From the NCBI GenBank assembly GCA_963931655.1, contig OZ007036.1, forward strand, positions 1,674,001 through 1,738,000: a stretch of DNA of 64,000 bases, read 5' to 3'. The stretch's first letter is position 1; each line of letters begins with the position of its first letter. The notes under the pieces were generated by a model. It did no database searches and was not told the DNA's origin. It saw nothing but the letters and a program-made list of their open reading frames with translations. This stretch comes from Butyricicoccus_B sp017886875. Lineage in GTDB: Bacteria; Bacillota; Clostridia; Oscillospirales; Butyricicoccaceae. Positions 17,642 through 26,604 of the stretch are shown here, in pieces. A program made the position numbers and the translations under genes.

Positions 17642-19282
17642 TTAATTTATACTATAACTTAAATCAGCTAAATCACAATCAAGCTGAATAGAGTTATCAT
17701 TTTTAGTCCACTTAATAGTGAATTTGCTATTTTCACCTGTGAACTCAACCTTAGAATCGAAGTCAAATGCAGGGTGAGAATATCTTAACTTTAACAGCTC
17801 AAGCTGTTTTTGCACAACAGGATTTTTTAAACCGTCCTCAATCTGCTGTTTTGTTAGATTGGTTCGGTTTATTTCCTTGTGACCGTCCTTACCTGCACGT
17901 TTTACAGCCTCATAATCATTTTTGCCACAGAATAAATCTAAATACCAAATCTGAGGTTTTGCAGGCATAAATAGCTGAATTGCACGAGCGAGTAACATCT
18001 TTTTGTCATCTTCACCAAGTGCACTGTAATAAGTTGCATTAACTTGATAATATACATTTTTAGCACCGTGTAAGTCTTTAACATGACCGCCACGAGATAC
18101 AACGGTGTCAATCAAATTTTGTATTCTCTCATCTGGAATTAAGCCTTTAAGGTCTAAAAGTGGAATACCATCATGACAACCAAGCATATTTACAACTTTT
18201 AGCTTTTTATTTATTATATCCTCCGCCCACTGCTTTAAATGTTCACAGTTTTTACTTTCAAAAGCATCAATAAGTAGTCCAGGCAGGAAGAAATCATATG
18301 TCATATAACCTTCATTTGCCACTTTTTCATGGATTTTCTCGCCATAGCTTGCATGAATTTCTGGTAAAAGCTCAAGATTATACTTTTTAGCTAGTGAATT
18401 TACCTTTTCCAATACGTCCCATGTTGAGTCATTTAAGAAGTTCTTTTCACCTACGCCCTTTGGAGCGTAAGCGAAAGCGTCCAAACGAACAATGCTTGCA
18501 CCATAATCAGACAACTGTTTTAAAGTATTGTCGTAGAATTCCCAAACCAAATCAGATTTAATATTTAAATCCATTTGACCAAGATATTCTCTTTGACCTT
18601 CAAGCCATTCACAAACAGCGGTTTTATACTTATCAAACTGCTTAAAATCAATTTCCGATGGTTTAATATCGTTATCTAAACCATTGATTACAATTTCATG
18701 TAGTTTAAGAGCTGTACCATATTGAATATTAGCAATCTTCATCAATTCTTGCACAGTTGGCTTTTTATAGGAAACTTTCTGATAGAAAGTATTCCAATAT
18801 GGTACATCTTTGCCATCAGGCATACGAACCATTAAAATTGGAAGTCCAGCTTTTCTAAAGAACATCTTTTTTAAATGTTCATCATATGGCTTGATATAAC
18901 CTTCTTCAGTCATTTCGCCATTATCTTTCCAAAATTCGTTCCAGTTGATGAAGAAATCTTTATATTTTGAGTTTTCACCGTTTTTAATTAAATCTTGGAA
19001 CTGTGGACTTAAAACAGATGCATGATTTAAAATAAAATCAAGTTTTAAATCAATTCCTAAATTTTGCAGTTTTTCTAAATCTTCAGCTTTTGCAAATTCA
19101 TCGCTCAAATTATAGTCAACTACTGAAAAGCCTCTGTCTAAATCGGTGTTAAACACGCTAGGAAGTATATAGAATGAGCCGAAAACGTCTTTTAGCTCTG
19201 GTTTGCTTAGAAACTCTACAATATCGCCTAAATTTTCGCCAATGCTATCTGGATAAGCGTTTAACATAGGATTATTTTTCAT
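17642..19282 (-). CDS. GH13 sucrose or sucrose-phosphate phosphorylase
   Basis: A 546-residue GH13 subfamily 18-like enzyme. The catalytic aspartate lies in SIVRLDAFAYAPKG, the acid/base glutamate in LLPEIHASYG, and the transition-state Asp in NMLGCHDGIPLLDLKG. The FCGKNDYEAV loop is typical of sucrose phosphorylases. These enzymes split sucrose with phosphate to glucose-1-phosphate plus fructose, or fructose-6-phosphate from sucrose-6F-phosphate. With a sucrose-kinase-like gene four bases upstream, a phosphorylated substrate is plausible but unproven. It is longer than bifidobacterial sucrose phosphorylase (about 504) and has no signal peptide, so it is cytoplasmic. Confidence 0.85.
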   Translation of the reverse strand: MKNNPMLNAYPDSIGENLGDIVEFLSKPELKDVFGSFYILPSVFNTDLDRGFSVVDYNLSDEFAKAEDLEKLQNLGIDLKLDFILNHASVLSPQFQDLIKNGENSKYKDFFINWNEFWKDNGEMTEEGYIKPYDEHLKKMFFRKAGLPILMVRMPDGKDVPYWNTFYQKVSYKKPTVQELMKIANIQYGTALKLHEIVINGLDNDIKPSEIDFKQFDKYKTAVCEWLEGQREYLGQMDLNIKSDLVWEFYDNTLKQLSDYGASIVRLDAFAYAPKGVGEKNFLNDSTWDVLEKVNSLAKKYNLELLPEIHASYGEKIHEKVANEGYMTYDFFLPGLLIDAFESKNCEHLKQWAEDIINKKLKVVNMLGCHDGIPLLDLKGLIPDERIQNLIDTVVSRGGHVKDLHGAKNVYYQVNATYYSALGEDDKKMLLARAIQLFMPAKPQIWYLDLFCGKNDYEAVKRAGKDGHKEINRTNLTKQQIEDGLKNPVVQKQLELLKLRYSHPAFDFDSKVEFTGENSKFTIKWTKNDNSIQLDCDLADLSYSIN

Positions 19283-19285
19283 AAA

Positions 19286-20233
19286 TTAAACGCCTCCTTC
19301 TGCCATCTGCTTGCGATATTGTGCATAAGTTAGAAGTTCACCGCTTTTAGAAACAATTATTTGAGCCTTGTTTGCTTGTGCCTCTAATTGACGCTGCTCA
19401 ATTTCAAGCACCATTGTTACAAATGGGCTATCAACTGCACCATCTCTGTTACGACTTCTTCTATGCTCAAGTGTTTCTTGTGGTGTGCTGTTTAGCAAAA
19501 TTGGAATGTCTACACCAGTGTATTTATCACTGTTTCCATGTGTCCATTCAATGATTAACACGTTTTTATTTGAAAAATCTACTAAATCATACCATAAATC
19601 AAGCTCAGTTCTACCCATACGCTTTAAATAAAGCTCATTTGCACCAGTTTTAAACTGCTTGATAATTGCGGAAAGCTCAGCAAAATTTTGTTCGTTTTCT
19701 GTACCAAGATAGCCAGAAAGAGCCTTTTTTCCCTCGTTTTGATATGTTTCAAGCCAAGGATACTCTGTGCAAAGTTTAGGGTCGCTGTCAGTATCATTTG
19801 CCTGTAATTCATTCAAAACAGCCTTTGTATTTTCATTATAAAGACCGCTTGCAACTAGACCACGAACCGCACCATGTCTGAAAACACGCACTCTTTCAGC
19901 GTCGTTTTGAGCTGGTATTCTATGAGGGTAGTTGTCACCACTTAGAATATAGCTACCAATACCACATTTTTGTAAAGCAGTGCCTAAAAGGCTTGCAGTT
20001 TCGCTTTTACCTACACCACTACCGCCACAAACACAGATAACAGCTCGATTATATGGGTTATTAGCCATATATTTCTTTAGTTTTTGAGCTAAAACAGGGA
20101 AAATTAGCTTTGCTTTTTGTTTATGTCCCTCATTGATTTCGATTTTATCCCCTGGCATATCTCCATGCATGATATCTTTTGGTATTTCAGGAAAATCAGT
20201 CAGACTTGAAAGGATATTCATTACGTCTTGCAT
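19286..20233 (-). CDS. P-loop sugar kinase like the sucrose-kinase domain of AgaSK
   Basis: A 315-residue cytoplasmic ATPase with a Walker A motif GGSGVGKS at residues 70-77, followed by SGDNYPHR, where a substrate-contacting Asp is expected. A C-terminal stretch ending VTMVLEIEQRQLEAQA looks helical. In Ruminococcus gnavus a related kinase is fused behind a GH36 alpha-galactosidase (AgaSK) and phosphorylates sucrose. Here it is a separate gene, starting four bases after the GH36 stop and in a different frame. The kinase fold is clear; sucrose specificity rests on memory of AgaSK and on context. Confidence 0.78.
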   Translation of the reverse strand: MQDVMNILSSLTDFPEIPKDIMHGDMPGDKIEINEGHKQKAKLIFPVLAQKLKKYMANNPYNRAVICVCGGSGVGKSETASLLGTALQKCGIGSYILSGDNYPHRIPAQNDAERVRVFRHGAVRGLVASGLYNENTKAVLNELQANDTDSDPKLCTEYPWLETYQNEGKKALSGYLGTENEQNFAELSAIIKQFKTGANELYLKRMGRTELDLWYDLVDFSNKNVLIIEWTHGNSDKYTGVDIPILLNSTPQETLEHRRSRNRDGAVDSPFVTMVLEIEQRQLEAQANKAQIIVSKSGELLTYAQYRKQMAEGGV

Positions 20234-20237
20234 ATTC

Positions 20238-22430
20238 TCATTTCACCCTTTTACAAATTAAATGTAACTGATAAGCCTTATATTCACCGTTTATAGGTTT
20301 AACTGGAAGACCAGCGTTCATAAGTGTACTGCCATAATATAAGTTGCCATCTAACTCATATTCATAGTCAGCTTTTAGACCACGAAGTTTGATATATTGT
20401 ATTGGTGCATTACAATGTGTATCATATTTAACTATTTGTACAAGAGTTTCAGATTTATCTTCAGATACAAACTGCCAAGCTACTTTTTCATGGTCTTTTT
20501 CACAATTTGTTAGGCGGTAATATGTGCCATTGTGAAGTAAATGCCAATATTTTTTATAATTTTCAATTTGGTTTTTAACTTCTTCTTTTTCCTCATCAGA
20601 AATTAGGTTTAAATCAAGCTCATAACCAAAGCTACCAGCCATAGCAACAATACCACGGGTATTGAAGTCAACTATACGGCCTGTTTGATGATTAGGAACA
20701 GTAGAAACATGACTGCCTACAGTGCTAATAGGATAACCAAAAGATGTACCATATTGAATATGCAGTCGAGAAACAGCATCTGTGTTATCACTGCACCAAA
20801 TTTGTGGAGAGTAGTACATCATGCCAGCGTCAAAGCGACCGCCACCACCGCTACAACTTTCTAATAATATATGAGGGTAGCGAGATAGTAAACGCTCCAT
20901 AAAATCATAAACACCAAGCATATAGTTATATAAAATTTTACCTTCGCTTGGGTTACCCTTAACAGCACTGTAAACGTCATTAATACTACGGTTAATATCC
21001 ATTTTTATATAGGATATTTTAGCATCATCTATTACCTTGAAAATACTATCACAGATATGGTTCACAACTTCTTTACGAGAAAAATCTAAAGCAAGTTGGT
21101 TTCTGCTTCTAATTGGCTTTTTGTTTGGAATAGTAAATGCCCAATCTGGGTGATTTCTATATAAATCACTGTTTTCATTTACCATTTCAGGCTCAATCCA
21201 AAGACCAAACTTCATACCTAGTGAGCAAATTTTTTCAGAAACCTCCCTTAAACTACCCTGTAGTTTCTTTTCATTTACCCACCAATCGCCAAGACCTTGG
21301 TTATCATCATTACGAGTGCCGAACCAGCCATCATCTAAAACCATCATTTCAACACCAAGTTCTGACGCCTGTTTAGCTATATTGTAAAGCTTTTCACCAT
21401 CAAAATCAAAGTATGTAGCTTCCCAGTTGTTGATTAAGATAGGACGGCGTTTTAGCTTGTAATCACCACGACAAATATTATGTCTGATGATATTATGATA
21501 TTTGTGAGAAAGGGTTTCAAAACCGCTATTACTGAAACACATAATAACTTCAGGAGCTAAAAAGCTTTCATTAGGCTGTAAATCGTAGTTGAAACGCTCA
21601 GATAATATACCCATAGACAGGCGAGTTTGACCATATTGGTCTTTTTCAGCTGTACATTCAAAGTTACCACTATAAACAAATGACATACCATAACAGTTAC
21701 CAAAATGCTCAGTTGTATCATGCTCAGACAAAATAACAAATGGGTTATGCTGATGACTAGAAGTACCACGTCTGCTGCAAATGGAGAATGCACCATGTTC
21801 TATATGAGTACGTTCCATAGTGCGTTCACCAGCATGGCGACCATGGAAATGAATTAAATCAAAATCACCAGTTAGAAAATCAAGGTTCGCAGATAATACC
21901 TTTGAAAGAGTGATTTTTTTATCACCAAGATTTGTGATTTTTGCAGCACGAGTGATAATGTCTTCATCTTCAAAAACACCATAATAAAGCTGTACTTTTA
22001 AATCTAAACGAGTGTCAACTAGATTTATAATAAGAGTCATAGCTTTATTATTGTCAGAGTAAGTGGCAGGTAAACCATTCAGGGTATATTTACCCTGAAT
22101 GATTTCATATGAGTCAACTTTTAAATCACAGCCACTTGTATTATTGCTATCTATAACATCAAAAGAAGTTTTACGATAGTCACCTGAGCCATGGAAAGGA
22201 TATTCTTGAGATAAAACATCAAGTGAATATGTACGGTCATTTTCAGCTTCATAAGGATTGCCTGAAAATCCTCTGTCTTGATATACTACAAGATAGCTAG
22301 TATCATTATTTAGCTTTTCGCCATAATAGTTATGAAGTAAAAAGCCAAACTTATCTATTTTCATTTGATAAGTTGTATTTTTAGTATTAAGAGAAAAAAC
22401 CTTGTTTTTCTGATCCCATAAAATTGCCAT
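20238..22430 (-). CDS. GH36 alpha-galactosidase
   Basis: A 730-residue retaining alpha-galactosidase. The nucleophile is Asp478 in YIKMDINR and the acid/base is Asp548 in WCSDNTDAVSRL. The conserved LDDGWFG and ESCSGGGGRFD motifs frame the active site. An N-terminal beta-sandwich and a C-terminal beta domain give the full family length. There is no signal peptide, so it acts in the cytoplasm on sugars brought in by the adjacent importer, releasing galactose from raffinose or stachyose. It shares an operon with the kinase and phosphorylase, which should then use the sucrose. Confidence 0.93.
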   Translation of the reverse strand: MAILWDQKNKVFSLNTKNTTYQMKIDKFGFLLHNYYGEKLNNDTSYLVVYQDRGFSGNPYEAENDRTYSLDVLSQEYPFHGSGDYRKTSFDVIDSNNTSGCDLKVDSYEIIQGKYTLNGLPATYSDNNKAMTLIINLVDTRLDLKVQLYYGVFEDEDIITRAAKITNLGDKKITLSKVLSANLDFLTGDFDLIHFHGRHAGERTMERTHIEHGAFSICSRRGTSSHQHNPFVILSEHDTTEHFGNCYGMSFVYSGNFECTAEKDQYGQTRLSMGILSERFNYDLQPNESFLAPEVIMCFSNSGFETLSHKYHNIIRHNICRGDYKLKRRPILINNWEATYFDFDGEKLYNIAKQASELGVEMMVLDDGWFGTRNDDNQGLGDWWVNEKKLQGSLREVSEKICSLGMKFGLWIEPEMVNENSDLYRNHPDWAFTIPNKKPIRSRNQLALDFSRKEVVNHICDSIFKVIDDAKISYIKMDINRSINDVYSAVKGNPSEGKILYNYMLGVYDFMERLLSRYPHILLESCSGGGGRFDAGMMYYSPQIWCSDNTDAVSRLHIQYGTSFGYPISTVGSHVSTVPNHQTGRIVDFNTRGIVAMAGSFGYELDLNLISDEEKEEVKNQIENYKKYWHLLHNGTYYRLTNCEKDHEKVAWQFVSEDKSETLVQIVKYDTHCNAPIQYIKLRGLKADYEYELDGNLYYGSTLMNAGLPVKPINGEYKAYQLHLICKRVK

Positions 22431-22448
22431 AAAATTTCCTCGCTTTTG

Positions 22449-23273
22449 TTATTTGCCGCCTGTCATAGCAACGCCTTCTATAAAGTGACGTTGGAACAGA
22501 ATATAGAGAATTAGCATAGGAGCCATTGCTAAAATACTACCTGCCATAAGTACAGGGAAGTTAGTTACAAATTGACCATTTAGAGTGGACAGACCAGAAG
22601 AAAGAGTCATCATATTAACATCAGTGTTTACAATCAGAGGCCACATCAGGTCGCCATAAGCAAACACAGCGGTAAAGATAGCCAGAGCTACAATACCAGG
22701 AACGGTTAGAGGCAGCATAACTTTGGTAAATGTCTGCCATTTTGTGCAGCCATCTAGTTGAGCAGCTTCAGCGATTTCATCTGGAATACCCATATAAATT
22801 TGTCTTAAGAAGAAAGTACCAAAAGCACTAACCAAACCAGGGAATACTAAACCGAAAATACTTTCTGTAAGCTCAAATTTAGCAAGCATTTGATACTGTG
22901 GAATTAAGAAAATCTGAGATGGAAGCATCATCTGAATAAGAACTAGACTGAATAATGCTTTTTTGAAAGGGAATTCAATTTTAGCAAAAGCGTAGCCAGC
23001 CATAGAACTAAATACAACAGCACATACTATACGGAAAAAAATCATAAGTGCAGTGTTCCAATATAATTTTGGGAAAGGTAAACTTTCCATAGCTTGTTTA
23101 AACGCATCTAGTTTCCACTCGCTAGGGAAGATTACAGGAGGGATTTGCATAGCTTCCGTATTTGTTTTAAATGCGGTTAATACCATCCAAACGAATGGGA
23201 ACAGCATTGTAATAGCACCGATACTAAGTGCAATATAAACTAATATATTTGCTTTGTTTATAGTTTTTTTCAT
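22449..23273 (-). CDS. Carbohydrate ABC transporter permease, MalG/RafG type
   Basis: A 274-residue inner-membrane subunit with six predicted helices. The EAA loop that contacts the ATPase reads EIAEAAQLDGCTKWQTFTKVMLPL. It partners with the permease gene just upstream. With the binding protein it forms a CUT1-type importer, probably for raffinose-family sugars given the enzymes downstream. It begins 14 bases after the first permease, and alpha-galactosidase follows after 18 bases, so all are cotranscribed. Specificity is inferred from context only. Confidence 0.9.
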   Translation of the reverse strand: MKKTINKANILVYIALSIGAITMLFPFVWMVLTAFKTNTEAMQIPPVIFPSEWKLDAFKQAMESLPFPKLYWNTALMIFFRIVCAVVFSSMAGYAFAKIEFPFKKALFSLVLIQMMLPSQIFLIPQYQMLAKFELTESIFGLVFPGLVSAFGTFFLRQIYMGIPDEIAEAAQLDGCTKWQTFTKVMLPLTVPGIVALAIFTAVFAYGDLMWPLIVNTDVNMMTLSSGLSTLNGQFVTNFPVLMAGSILAMAPMLILYILFQRHFIEGVAMTGGK

Positions 23274-23287
23274 GCTGCCATACCTCC

Positions 23288-24169
23288 TTATACTTCGTAG
23301 TTAACCCATTTTTTCTGACCGATAAATTGTACTATAGTCACAATACCGATAAGAAGTACAGTCCAGATAGCTATTGCAGAGCCAAGACCTTTATTACCAG
23401 CAATAAAGCTTTCACGATAGAATAAATACATTAAACTTTGTGCATCGGTGAGAGCAGGGTTTGCTTGGTCTACCATCATATAAATTAAGTCATAGACTTT
23501 TAAAGATGCCATAAGTCTCATAATTAGCACTACAAATAGAGTAGGGGATACCATTGGAATGGTAATTGTAAAGAATTGTGTTACTTTACTTGCACCATCA
23601 AGGCTAGCAGCTTCATAGTAAGATTTTGAAATGTTTTGTATACCGGATAGAAGCAGTATTGCATCATAACCAAGAGAACTCCATATGGAAACGATAGCAC
23701 ATGTTATAAGTACAATTTTAGGGTCAGTAATCCATTTGATATTTGTTCCTAAAAGTGAATTTATAAGTCCAAATTCAGCATTGAAAAGCCATTTCCAAAC
23801 CATAGCAACTGCAGCAGGTGCAACTACCATTGGTAAGAAGTAAATTGTTCTGAAAATACTTCTGCCCTTGATTTTAGCATTTAACAGTACAGCAAGTATA
23901 AGTGCTAAGAAGATACCTACTGGAACAGTTAAAATACAGAACCAAACTGAATTCCATGTTGCCTTCCAAAACTCTTGACTTGAGAACATGGTGATATAGT
24001 TTTCTATTCCAGAGAATTCATATGCACCAAAAGCTTTCGTTGAAGAAAGGCTCATTATAATAGTTTCGATAAATGGATAAATATTTAAAACAATAAGTCC
24101 TAGTATAGTTGGAAATATCATAAGATAGCCCCAAAACATATCACTTTTACTTTTCTTGCCCATCTTCAC
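23288..24169 (-). CDS. Carbohydrate ABC transporter permease, MalF/RafF type
   Basis: A 293-residue permease with six predicted helices and an EAA loop (YYEAASLDGASKVTQFFTITIPM). The N-terminus (KSDMFWGYLMIFPTILGLIVLNIYPF) is typical of CUT1 MalF-like subunits. It forms the channel with the second permease. The genes lie directly downstream of the binding-protein gene, 22 bases apart. No ATP-binding subunit is encoded in the operon, so a shared MsmK-type ATPase elsewhere is expected, as in many Firmicutes. Confidence 0.9.
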   Translation of the reverse strand: MKMGKKSKSDMFWGYLMIFPTILGLIVLNIYPFIETIIMSLSSTKAFGAYEFSGIENYITMFSSQEFWKATWNSVWFCILTVPVGIFLALILAVLLNAKIKGRSIFRTIYFLPMVVAPAAVAMVWKWLFNAEFGLINSLLGTNIKWITDPKIVLITCAIVSIWSSLGYDAILLLSGIQNISKSYYEAASLDGASKVTQFFTITIPMVSPTLFVVLIMRLMASLKVYDLIYMMVDQANPALTDAQSLMYLFYRESFIAGNKGLGSAIAIWTVLLIGIVTIVQFIGQKKWVNYEV

Positions 24170-24191
24170 AAGAAAACCCCCTTTTCAAAAA

Positions 24192-25463
24192 TTAGCCAGC
24201 ACTTGCTTCGTCAATAATTTTCTGCATATTTGCAAGACCGTCTTTAATGCTTACTTGCTTGGAGTAAATCTTTAATAGCTCGTCGCTTACCTTAGTTTTC
24301 CATTCAGGACGAGAAGCGTTGTTTACACTCTGAACGCTATAATCGAACATTTCAAGAGCTGGGGAAACATCAATATCGTAATCAGCAAAAGCACCAACCC
24401 AAGTATCTTCTAAACCTTCATAAGCTGGGATAGCAGCACCGCTTTCACCTTGGATACGCTGACCTTCTTCAGAACCGAAGAATTTAAGAACATCTTTTAC
24501 AACATCTAGGTTTTTATTATTCGCACCTGTTGCATAGCAAAGACCATTAGAAATAGTAGCACGACCATCGCCAGAAGCTGGGTTAGGAGCCTTTGGAAGA
24601 ACAGCAATCTGTAATTTACCATTTAGTTCAGGATTGTTCTGAAGTGTTGGGAGTAAATTCCAGTTGCCTTCAAAGAACATAGCACCTTGACCAGATAAGA
24701 ATGCAGTACCAGGAGCCTGTTCACCAAAGTAATCTTGATTTGGACACCAATCATAATCCTGTAAACCAATGTAGAATTCCATAGCTTCTTGAGTTGCTGG
24801 CTGGTCAAAACCTGCCTTTGTCTTGTCATCATTTAGTATGTAACCGCCATTCTGGTAAACAAAGTTCCAGTAACCCAGCTGGTCATCTGCATAAGCCATG
24901 TAACCATATTTACCAGTCTTATCATAGATTTCCTGAGAAGCAGATACTAGATTATCCCAAGTCCAAGTATCATCTGGATATGCAACGCCAGCTTGGTCAA
25001 AGATTTCTTTGTTATATGCTAAACATACTACGTCCTTATCCTTTGGAACACCATAAAGCTTTCCATCGCTACCCTGTGCGTTTTGTAAAGAAATATCAGA
25101 GAATTTGTCTGTTTCTACAATGTCGCTAACATCTGCTAAAATACCATTGTCTGCATATTTAAAGATTTCATTTGTATGCATCCAGAAAATATCAGGTAAT
25201 TTATTACCTGTTGCAGCCGCTTCAAGTTTTGTCCAGTATTCATTCCAACCTGCAACTTGAACTTCAATGTTTACATCCGGATTTTTCTCAGTGTATGCAT
25301 CGCACATAGCTTCCATACCAGCTTTTTGACCTACGTCCCAGATTTGGAAGGTAAGATTTACTTTTCCATCAGCTGAGCTGTCTGAACCGCCACCACAAGC
25401 TGATGTGGTGAGCATCATACCGAGTGCTAAAGCTCCTGCAAAAAGACGTTTTACATTTTTCAT
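24192..25463 (-). CDS. Carbohydrate ABC transporter solute-binding lipoprotein
   Basis: A 423-residue family 1 solute-binding protein. The start is taken at 25463, where an AAGGAGG site sits at the right distance; an upstream in-frame extension lacks one. The N-terminus MKNVKRLFAGALALG with lipobox TSAC (Cys23) marks a membrane-anchored lipoprotein. The mature protein has the usual two-lobe binding fold, with conserved TFQIWDVGQKAGMEAM and LSGQGAMFFEGNW segments. It is the first gene of the importer/RFO operon. Raffinose or a related alpha-galactoside is the likely ligand. Confidence 0.9.
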   Translation of the reverse strand: MKNVKRLFAGALALGMMLTTSACGGGSDSSADGKVNLTFQIWDVGQKAGMEAMCDAYTEKNPDVNIEVQVAGWNEYWTKLEAAATGNKLPDIFWMHTNEIFKYADNGILADVSDIVETDKFSDISLQNAQGSDGKLYGVPKDKDVVCLAYNKEIFDQAGVAYPDDTWTWDNLVSASQEIYDKTGKYGYMAYADDQLGYWNFVYQNGGYILNDDKTKAGFDQPATQEAMEFYIGLQDYDWCPNQDYFGEQAPGTAFLSGQGAMFFEGNWNLLPTLQNNPELNGKLQIAVLPKAPNPASGDGRATISNGLCYATGANNKNLDVVKDVLKFFGSEEGQRIQGESGAAIPAYEGLEDTWVGAFADYDIDVSPALEMFDYSVQSVNNASRPEWKTKVSDELLKIYSKQVSIKDGLANMQKIIDEASAG

Positions 25464-25584
25464 TCTGATATCCTCCTTAATAATCAGAGTGAATAATACC
25501 ACTCTATTGAATATTACTAATTTTCTTCTCCTCTTTTTGTATATTGTGCACTATCTACAAAAAGTTAATCTGTAGTATGTCTGT

Positions 25585-25613
25585 ATTATACTTTATGTAC
25601 AAGAATTTGTGAA
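25585..25613 (-). promoter_or_regulatory. Promoter of the alpha-galactoside operon
   Basis: On the minus strand TTCACA (25613-25608) and TATAAT (25590-25585) are separated by 17 bases. This leaves a leader of about 115 bases before the binding-protein start. A short dyad, GAAT-N6-ATTC at about 25611-25625, overlaps the -35 box and may be an operator for the divergent AraC-family regulator or a catabolite factor. The operator role is a guess. Confidence 0.55.
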
Positions 25614-25665
25614 TGCTTTTATTCCACTTTTTATATCTCAATTTGATACTATGATGATAATTATA

Positions 25666-25695
25666 TTGAAGTTAGGTTACATTATGGTATATAAT
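25666..25695 (+). promoter_or_regulatory. Promoter of the AraC-family regulator
   Basis: TTGAAG at 25666-25671 and TATAAT at 25690-25695 are 18 bases apart, about 46 bases before the regulator's ATG. It is divergent from the sugar operon promoter, roughly 50 bases away, so one bound regulator could act on both. Confidence 0.5.
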
Positions 25696-25741
25696 ATAAT
25701 AAATATAAGAATTATAAGCAAATTTTGGAGGTGTAAAATCT

Positions 25742-26566
25742 ATGTCAGAACAAGAGCTTAAATTTCATGTTTTTTCAGATGAACGTTTTGTAGACCTTAA
25801 TTTATATCAATTTGGTTATGAAAAATGCGAGCCACTTCATTCATATGGCCCATATGCCCGTAATCATTATTTATTTCATTATGTGATTTCTGGAAAAGGT
25901 TATTTCCGTTCAGATAAGCTTTATGAGGTTACAGCAGGACATGGCTTTTTAATAGAACCAAATCAAATTACAACATATTTTGCAGATGAAAATGAACCAT
26001 GGGAATACGTATGGATAGAATTTGATGGTTTACGTGTAAGAGAAAGTTTACAACTTGCAGGAATAGGTATAAATCAGCCTATATATACACCTATAAATAC
26101 AAAAGCGGGTGCATTATTATTAAATGAAATAATGTATATAGTTGATAATGGTGCAGATAGACCAATGCTTATAATTGGTCATGCATTTATATTTTTAGAC
26201 CAACTCATGCAATCATCAGCTACAAAAATAAAGAGAACAGGTAAAAGATTGCGTGATTTTTATATGAAAGAAGCACTTTCTTTTATAGAGCAAAATTATC
26301 AAAATGATATATCAATAGAAGATATTGCATCTTTTTGCGGACTTAATAGAAATTATTTTGGAAAGATATTTAGAAATACAATGGGAAAAACGCCACAGGA
26401 ATTTTTATTAAGTTATCGTATGGCAAAAGCAGCACAGCTTTTAAAGGAAACCACATTTTCAGTGGGAGCTATTGCGGCTATGGTAAGTTATCAAAATCCG
26501 CTTCATTTTTCTCGTGCATTTAAGAATATATACGGTTGTTCACCAAGAAATTACAGACAATCTTAA
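25742..26566 (+). CDS. AraC-family transcriptional regulator of the raffinose locus
   Basis: A 274-residue regulator. The N-terminal half is a cupin-like sensor (HYLFHYVISGKGYFRSD, then EPNQITTYFADENEPWEYVWIEFDG). The C-terminal hundred residues hold two helix-turn-helix motifs, including ISIEDIASFCGLNRNYFGKIF and the hallmark MVSYQNPLHFSRAFKNIYGCSPRNYR. Similar MsmR/RafR proteins activate alpha-galactoside operons when bound to the sugar. It is divergent from the transporter operon and has a TTTGGAGGTG ribosome site. Confidence 0.88.
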   Translation: MSEQELKFHVFSDERFVDLNLYQFGYEKCEPLHSYGPYARNHYLFHYVISGKGYFRSDKLYEVTAGHGFLIEPNQITTYFADENEPWEYVWIEFDGLRVRESLQLAGIGINQPIYTPINTKAGALLLNEIMYIVDNGADRPMLIIGHAFIFLDQLMQSSATKIKRTGKRLRDFYMKEALSFIEQNYQNDISIEDIASFCGLNRNYFGKIFRNTMGKTPQEFLLSYRMAKAAQLLKETTFSVGAIAAMVSYQNPLHFSRAFKNIYGCSPRNYRQS

Positions 26567-26571
26567 AAAAA

Positions 26572-26600
26572 TAAAGCCGCTGTGTAAAACAGCGGCTTTA
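26572..26600. terminator. Bidirectional terminator between the AraC gene and the chemoreceptor
   Basis: A 12-bp perfect stem (TAAAGCCGCTGT with ACAGCGGCTTTA) with a five-base loop lies between two convergent genes. Runs of A and T flank it, so it can end transcripts from both sides. Confidence 0.88.
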
Positions 26601-26604
26601 AAAT

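Noticed and set aside
24794..25129. Plus-strand 111-codon frame inside the binding-protein gene
   Set aside because: It overlaps the well-supported lipoprotein gene entirely and lacks a start signal and domain signature.
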